Of a stretch of DNA of 12,554 nucleotides, positions 7,730 through 12,554 are shown in pieces (the stretch's first letter is position 1; each line of letters opens with the position of its first letter). The translations under genes were made by a program, and so were the position numbers. Origin of the DNA: Acanthamoeba lenticulata (taxonomy: Eukaryota; Discosea; Longamoebia; Acanthamoebidae); NCBI GenBank assembly GCA_002179805.1, contig NAVB01003778.1, forward strand, positions 1-12,554, in the 5' to 3' direction. The notes under the pieces were generated by a model. It did not search any database. It saw nothing but the letters and a program-made list of their open reading frames with translations, and was not told where the DNA came from.

Positions 7730-8550
7730 TCAACAGAGGAAGGGATGCCGAGTGGCCTGCCGACAGATCTCGCGGTGCTGTTCACGGCTGACGATGCGCT
7801 CCACGATCTCGCCATCACCGCGCACAACGCGCATCCGTCCGGTGTCGGGATCGTACACCTCGCGATACGTGTTCCTGAGCTTTTCATACTCCTGCACCAG
7901 CGAATATTGACACGCACGTGAGCCCTCGAGTTCATTCCACACATCATGATATTCTCGGCTGCGTGAGGCACCAGATCAGAGAGCGGGCCAATCTTGCGTT
8001 TGGCTTCTGCAGGTGGAGGCTTGGCAGGAGGGACCACAGCAGCGGCCGGTGGTGCCGGTGGTGGGGCTGGCTGCCTCGTTATGGCTGGCTCTGTGCTCTG
8101 TTGCAAAAACGTTGTTAGATGAGGAAGACTGGGGTGGAGCACGAGGTGGATCAGTACAAGAACACGTGAGTCTGCAGCTTCTAGGGTGTCCTTCCTGTTG
8201 GTTTTGTTTTGCTTGCGCTCCTTCTTCTCCTTCTTCTCTTTCCGCTTCTTTTTCTCCGCCTTCCTCTTCCTTCGCTCTCGCCTCTTTCGCCTTTCGTCCG
8301 ACGAGGAAGACGAAGAGCTGTCGCTGTATTCAGAAGATGAAGGACTGCTCGACCTCCTTCGTCGGCGTCGGGAGGACTTCGAGGAGCTGTGACTTCTTCT
8401 TTTGCGACTGTGCCGACTCTCTTCCTCACTACTGCTCGTTCTTCTGCGTTTCTTCCTCTCCCTGCCCTCCCTTTCACGATCATCCCTACCTCGCGATTCT
8501 CGCTCTCTCGCTTCCATCTGTGGCTTTTCTTTTTGTCTTTTCTTTGTCAT
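7730..8550 (-). CDS. ARL6IP4: ARL6IP4 (SRp25)-like Arg/Ser/Lys-rich nuclear protein
   Basis: Residues ~1-125 are extremely basic and Ser-rich: RERE/KKRRR runs, a long serine tract, then alternating K/E/R. This is like RS-domain splicing-associated proteins. A Pro/Ala-rich linker follows. The C-terminal block EYEKLRNTYREVYDPDTGR, then VVRGDGEIVERIVS and EQHREICRQATR, matches the conserved C-terminus of mammalian ARL6IP4 with no gap once the intron 7892-7971 (GTGCCT...GTGCAG) is removed; it is preceded by KIGPLSDL. Exons are 7972-8550 and 7730-7891, giving 246 aa. A further 60-nt phase-0 intron (8098-8157, GTACTG...CAACAG, with CTAAC upstream of the AG) is likely, because otherwise the basic protein would contain an odd hydrophobic stretch; removal leaves 226 aa. 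The protein ends HPFLC, shorter than the animal tail. Family role: RNA splicing/nuclear speckles, poorly defined. Confidence 0.82.
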
Positions 8551-8646
8551 TTTTCAAGGTGTTGTATTGTTGGGCACCAGACAAACAAGAGGAGAGTGGC
8601 GGCTTTTTCTCTTGCGCTCAAGGTGTATGCCTATGTGTTGTGTCTC
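8551..8646 (-). promoter_or_regulatory. 96-bp spacer between PDHA stop and ARL6IP4-like start
   Basis: Two same-strand genes are separated by only 96 bp, so the PDHA 3' UTR and the downstream promoter or 5' UTR must share it. I see no TATA box or AATAAA on the minus strand. Co-transcription or overlapping UTRs are possible. Confidence 0.45.
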
Positions 8647-10394
8647 TTAGTGCTTGGGGACGTAGGACTTGGAGAGCTCGACTGCCCGCACAGGGACATC
8701 CTCCAGGTAGATTTCCTGGTAGGTGGCCTCGAGCGGCAGGAAGGGCGACTCCAGGGCCTCCTTGAGGGCCTGGTCGATCTCGGCCTTGACCTCAGTCTCA
8801 ATGGCCTTGATCTCCTCCTTGGTGGCGATGTTGTTGTCGAGCATCTTGTAGCGGATCTTCTCGATGGGGTCCCTGGTGCTCCTCATCCTGTTGATCTCCT
8901 CCCTCGTGCGGTACGACGTGCCGGGGTCAGACATCGAGTGGCCACCGTAGCGGTAGGTCTCAGCCTCCACCATGATGGGACCTGCACGTACAACAACAGA
9001 CTTGTGTGAGTGAAAGATCAAGCAAAATGTAATTGTAAATAACAGAGAATCAATAATAATAATAATAATAAAAGTGAAATGAGGGGCTCGGACCCTTGTT
9101 GCGAGCCCAGTCGGCGGCGTAGAGCATGCCCTGCTTGACGGCGAGGGCGTCCATGCCGTCGATCTTGATGCCGGGGATGTAGTCGCCCCGCTTGTAGTAC
9201 TCCGTCGAGGCCGACGACCTCTCGATGGAGGTACCCATGCCGTACTTGTTGTTCTCGCACATGAAGATGGCGGGCAGCTAAGTAGAGAGGAACGCACAAA
9301 GGAAGGAGGGGCACGTGAGTCATTCAGCGCCGGAATTGTTGGACTGTTGTCAACATCGACGTACCTTCCACAGGGCGGCCATGTTGTACGCCTCGAAGAG
9401 CTGACCCTGGTTGGCGGCACCGTCACCGAACATGGAGACGGAAACGCGGCCGGTCTGGAGCAGAACGAAGTGAGCAACGTGACTAGTCAGCAGCGGCAAT
9501 AACAACAACAGAAAGGGAGGGGCGTAGGCTCACCTTCAGGTACTTCTGGGAGAAGGCAATACCAGCACCGAGGGGCACCTGGGCGCCGACAATACCGTTG
9601 CCACCATAGAAGTTGCCCTCCTTCCTGTACATGTGCATAGAGCCACCCTTGCCCTTGGAGCAGCCATCGGCTCTGCCCATAAGCTCGGCCAGCACTTGCT
9701 ACAGGTGGGCAAAAGCCGGGTGAGCCATGAAGAATTGTCATTGTGATTTTGTTTTGCAATTGATGCAAGAAAATGAGAGCAGCTGCAGGGAGGCAACAAA
9801 CCTTGGGCGTGCCACCGCGAGTGATGAGATGGCCGTGGTCACGGTAAGCAGTGATGATGTGGTCCTCCAAAGTGAGGGCAGCCTCCATGCCGATCAAGAC
9901 AGCTTCCTGCACAAGACGAAACATGAGCTATATTCACAAAAATTCAAAGGAATGCGTTATCAAAGTACCTGGCCGTTGTAAAGGTGAAGGAAACCCCTGA
10001 TCTCCTTCTGCTTGTAGAGCTTGTCGGCCTCAGTTTCAGTCCTCCTGATCCTGACCATCTGCCTGAACATGGAGAGCAGCTCCTCCTTGCTGGTCTCGCA
10101 CACCTGCTCGGGACCATCGCAAAGGTGCGCCTGATAGGGCGTCTGCATTTCCGTAATTTAAAGGGATTCTGGTCAATCTTCTCGTTCTCCAACTTGCCCT
10201 CACTGCGAGTGCCAATGAGGTACCTCAATCTTGAAACGGTACTTGCCGTTACCGAGATCCTCGGCCTTGGCGCCGCTGAAGGCGCTGGCCTCCTCGGCGT
10301 AGCCACGACGGGACAGAACGAGCACACGAGCGGCAGAGCCCTCGGCGGCGAAGAAACGAGAAGCGGGGCGAAGAGCAGTGCAGGTCCTCCTCAT
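8647..10394 (-). CDS. PDHA1: Pyruvate dehydrogenase E1 component subunit alpha, mitochondrial
   Basis: This is the alpha subunit of the ThDP-dependent E1 that decarboxylates pyruvate in the mitochondrial PDH complex. Seven exons, 10224-10394, 9969-10142, 9802-9906, 9534-9698, 9365-9454, 9094-9277 and 8647-8981, join to 407 aa. The N-terminus is rich in Arg/Ala/Ser ([24 protein letters not shown]), as expected of a transit peptide. An in-frame TAA lies three codons upstream of the ATG. Landmarks are [60 protein letters not shown], the ThDP/Mg motif (GDGAANQG...MCENN), YGMGTS and the phosphorylation loop [20 protein letters not shown] with both regulatory serines. Length is normal for the family. 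The partner beta subunit is not in the window. It is divergent from the branching-enzyme gene. Confidence 0.97.
9052..9070 (+). repeat. (AAT)6 microsatellite in PDHA intron 6
   Basis: Six perfect AAT units plus one A lie in the intron 8982-9093. On the minus strand this is an ATT tract. A similar shorter AAT run sits in amidohydrolase intron 18, so the motif recurs in introns of this region. Confidence 0.9.
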
Positions 10395-11120
10395 CTTCTC
10401 TTACTCAATTATGAATTGGAGGCGTAAGTGCGGCCGGAAGGACGGAAAACAGCGGTGCGGCCACAACCGACAAAGAATTCGCAGCGCGGGACAGAAGTTG
10501 ACAAACTCCGTCCAAAAAAGCAAGCCACAAGAAAATGGCACAAAAACCTTGTGCGCGACTTAGGCAATGTGCACTCAGTCCCGGTCAACCACACAACGTG
10601 GAGGGCCAGGGTATTAGTGTTGAGGGGCAGATAGGTGACGCAGAGGTCCTGGACTCTAGTGAACATGCGAGTATGTTGAGTTGTGGTTGATGAAAAGGAA
10701 ACTGCACAACAATAAATGTTGTGTTGCTGGCATTCCAATGGACAAGGAGGAAATCTACAGGCGGTTCAGCGGGTAGGCGGCAGGAAAGAAAGAAGCGGCC
10801 ACCAGACCGCTGGGCGCGTTCATAGTGACTGTGGGTTTAGGCTTGGGCTCGCGTGCCTTGGTCGCAGCTCGTCCCGTCCTGTCTTTTTCTCCTACGGCCG
10901 CAGACCCTCTCACACCTCCTCTCTGCAGTTATTCGCTTTGTGCGCACCAACAAGTACGTGTTTGGAGCATGCTTACGTGTGTGAGAGCACTCTCATGATC
11001 TGCAACGCACTGCAGAAGTTGGTGCCTTTGTAAAAACAAGTGCTAAAGTTGTTTCTTATGGGCAGATCCAGCAACTCCAGCACTAGATCTAATCAGACGA
11101 TCCACCAATCTTGAAAAATC
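10395..11120. promoter_or_regulatory. Divergent PDHA / branching-enzyme intergenic region
   Basis: These 726 bp are the only long non-coding stretch, lying between two divergent starts. Open frames in it are short and show no recognisable protein. Notable content is a pyrimidine-rich stretch at about 10877-10945, two copies of TACGTGT (10955-10961 and 10974-10980), and the inverted repeat TGAGAG-CA-CTCTCA (10982-10995). I found no TATA box, tRNA or mobile element. A shared promoter for both genes is inferred from the head-to-head arrangement. Confidence 0.5.
10954..11065 (+). other. Candidate 5' UTR intron of the branching-enzyme gene
   Basis: GTACGT at 10954-10959, the donor type favoured by the coding introns here, and an acceptor TTCTTATGGGCAG ending at 11065 with CTAAAG about 20 nt upstream, define a 112-nt segment that ends 55 bp before the ATG. 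Size and borders fit the other introns. Being non-coding, it cannot be confirmed by reading frame. Confidence 0.35.
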
Positions 11121-12505
11121 ATGGCCTCCACCCCGAAGAGCAACGTCGTTGCCCAACAGCCGCCGGCTACCAAGCCGGACACAATGGCCGTGGAAGCGGA
11201 AACCAAGAAGAAGGACCTCATGAAGCTGGTCGTGGACGACCCCTGGCTGGAGCCTCACAACGACAAGATCAGGTGGCGCTATCAGCGCTTCGAGGCGCTC
11301 AAGAACGAGATCGAGAAGGTCGAGGGCAGCCTCGACGCCTTCAGCTCGGCTTACAAGGACAAGTTTGGCTTCATTAAGCGCCCCGATGGTGTCGTCTACC
11401 GCGAGTGGGCTCCTGGCGCCGCGGAGGTCTCCCTCATGGGCGACTTCAGTACGCCTTCCCTCCTCCTCCCATTTGACACTTGCTGCTAGCTAACCTCACG
11501 TCCCCTTGACCTCTTTCATGACAGATGGCTGGAACAGGGACTCGCACAAGATGGAAAAGGACGAGCACGGCGTGTGGTCCGTGTTTGTGCCCAATGCGCC
11601 CGACGGCGTGGCCATCCCCCACGGCAGCAAAGTCAAGGTGCTCCTCCCTCTGGAGTTGCTTCACTCTCTTCTGCACACGCCATTCACCCAGTGAGTGTTT
11701 CCTTGTCTGCAGGCCATGGTCGGCTATCGTGACCCGCAGGGTCATTACAAGCGCGAGGACCGCATCCCCGTGTGGGCCAAGCGCGTGGTGGAGCACTGGC
11801 ATAACGGCCAGCGCGTGTTCGACGGTACTTCTCATGTCCTCCATTCGTTTAATTGATATTTATCTCATGTGGCCGCTGGGGGTGATGGTGGTTCAGCCGA
11901 GCACTGGGACCCGCCGCAGCAGTACCAGTGGAAGAACAAGAGCCCGTCCAAGCCCGACAGCCTCCACATCTACGAGACCCACGGTACGCCACTACATCCT
12001 CGTGCGGTGGGATGGTAGCAAGGACGATCCACCTTACTCACCATTTTTATTTAATTTCTGAAAAACGAATTAATAAATCATTTATTCAGTTGGAATGTCT
12101 GGTCGTGAGCCCCGTTATACGTCCTATTCCGGTACGCTGCCTCGCACTCAACTTCCCATGTCTGATGGATGAGCTTAGAGTGGTCTTGACTGATTTTTCC
12201 ATCTTCTTAACACTACCCTACAGAGTTTAGGCAGAACCTGCTGTGGTACATCAAGGAGACCGGCTACACGGCGATTCAGCTGATGGCCGTCATGGAGCAC
12301 TCCTACTACCCGTCGTTCGGCTATCAGGTCACCAACTTCTTCGCCGTCTCGTCCCGCTTCGGTACGATCCCCCTTCCCCCGCCAATCTCACAACAGCTCT
12401 CGAGTCCTCATCTGAGGCTTTGCGATGAGCACAGGCACGCCTGAGGAGCTCAAGGAGCTCATCGATGCGGCGCACGGAATGGGCCTCCAAGTCTACCTCG
12501 ATCTT
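11121..12505 (+). CDS. GBE1: 1,4-alpha-glucan (glycogen) branching enzyme, 5' part (3' end outside window)
   Basis: The enzyme cuts alpha-1,4 chains and rejoins them by alpha-1,6 links during glycogen synthesis in the cytosol. Visible coding exons are 11121-11448, 11525-11637, 11713-11824, 11897-11983, 12090-12131, 12224-12361 and 12435-12505 (297 codons, about 40% of the usual ~700 aa). The last exon ends at a GTATGG donor and its intron runs off the window. Order: a ~35-residue polar extension; the N-terminal helical segment with [18 protein letters not shown]; the CBM48 module ([26 protein letters not shown]); the linker [19 protein letters not shown]; then the GH13 barrel start with [40 protein letters not shown] and VYLDL. 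These match eukaryotic GBE1 block by block. The catalytic Asp and Glu lie beyond the edge. The start ATG has AAAATC before it and begins the first open frame. Confidence 0.96.
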
Positions 12506-12554
12506 GTATGGTCCCTTTAACTACAGAATTCACCAAGCGGACCCTGACAAAAAC

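Noticed and set aside
7588..8550. Minus-strand 320-codon frame as the full ARL6IP4-like protein
   Set aside because: After KIGPLSDL this frame reads into intron and out-of-frame sequence; the conserved C-terminus lies in another frame and joins after removing 7892-7971.
7619..8550. Fusion of the ARL6IP4-like protein with the amidohydrolase
   Set aside because: The only donor near the end (GTTGAG, phase 1) joined to the GCAG acceptor gives an immediate TAA, and both proteins have proper ends.
8013..9009. Overlapping plus-strand frames of up to 250 codons opposite PDHA and the ARL6IP4-like gene
   Set aside because: They are antisense shadows of GC- and Arg/Ser-codon-rich exons, without any recognisable domain.
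10409..11033. Short open frames in the divergent intergenic region as small genes
   Set aside because: No family resemblance, no consistent codon pattern and no splice structure; more likely promoter and UTR sequence.
1..12554. CRISPR array, tRNA, rRNA, transposon or viral insertion
   Set aside because: No regularly spaced repeats, no tRNA-like cloverleaf, no terminal repeats and no transposase, integrase or viral protein motif found on reading both strands.

Overview
The window looks like nuclear DNA of an intron-rich, gene-dense protist. GC-rich exons are cut by many short introns (mostly 60-160 nt), genes lie about 100-200 bp apart, and the protein set is eukaryotic (TFIID subunit, mitochondrial PDH, glycogen branching enzyme). 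An Acanthamoeba-like amoebozoan is my best guess. That is an inference from style, not something the sequence proves. All exon borders were placed by hand, using GT/GC-AG sites, reading-frame continuity and remembered family consensus patterns.

Layout: (1) 1-769 (+), 3' part of TAF10, a TFIID/SAGA histone-fold subunit. (2) 943-2389 (+), a complete AAG/MPG-type 3-methyladenine DNA glycosylase in five exons, with a PCNA-box-like N-terminus. (3) 2485-7619 (-), a 23-exon gene for a ~1138-residue single-pass membrane protein made of a TolB/WD40-like propeller plus a metal-dependent amidohydrolase. This architecture is typical of secreted bacterial proteins. (4) 7730-8550 (-), an ARL6IP4 (SRp25)-like protein rich in Arg, Ser and Lys. 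(5) 8647-10394 (-), mitochondrial pyruvate dehydrogenase E1 alpha in seven exons. (6) 11121 to the window end (+), the 5' part of a glycogen branching enzyme, running off the right edge.

The genes form three blocks. TAF10 and MPG are in tandem on the plus strand. Three minus-strand genes follow with gaps of only 96 and 110 bp (PDHA, ARL6IP4-like, amidohydrolase), and the last converges on MPG with 95 bp between stop codons. PDHA and the branching enzyme are divergent across 726 bp, the only long non-coding stretch. The set shows no common pathway beyond general transcription, repair and RNA functions, plus carbon metabolism in the divergent pair.

The most notable points are the bacterial-type propeller-amidohydrolase rebuilt as an intron-filled, probably glycosylated membrane protein; one GC-AG intron fixed by protein homology; a donor-site preference for C at intron position +4 (GTNC, especially GTACG); and the PIP-box-like N-terminus of the DNA glycosylase. 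I found no mobile element, CRISPR array, tRNA or rRNA.
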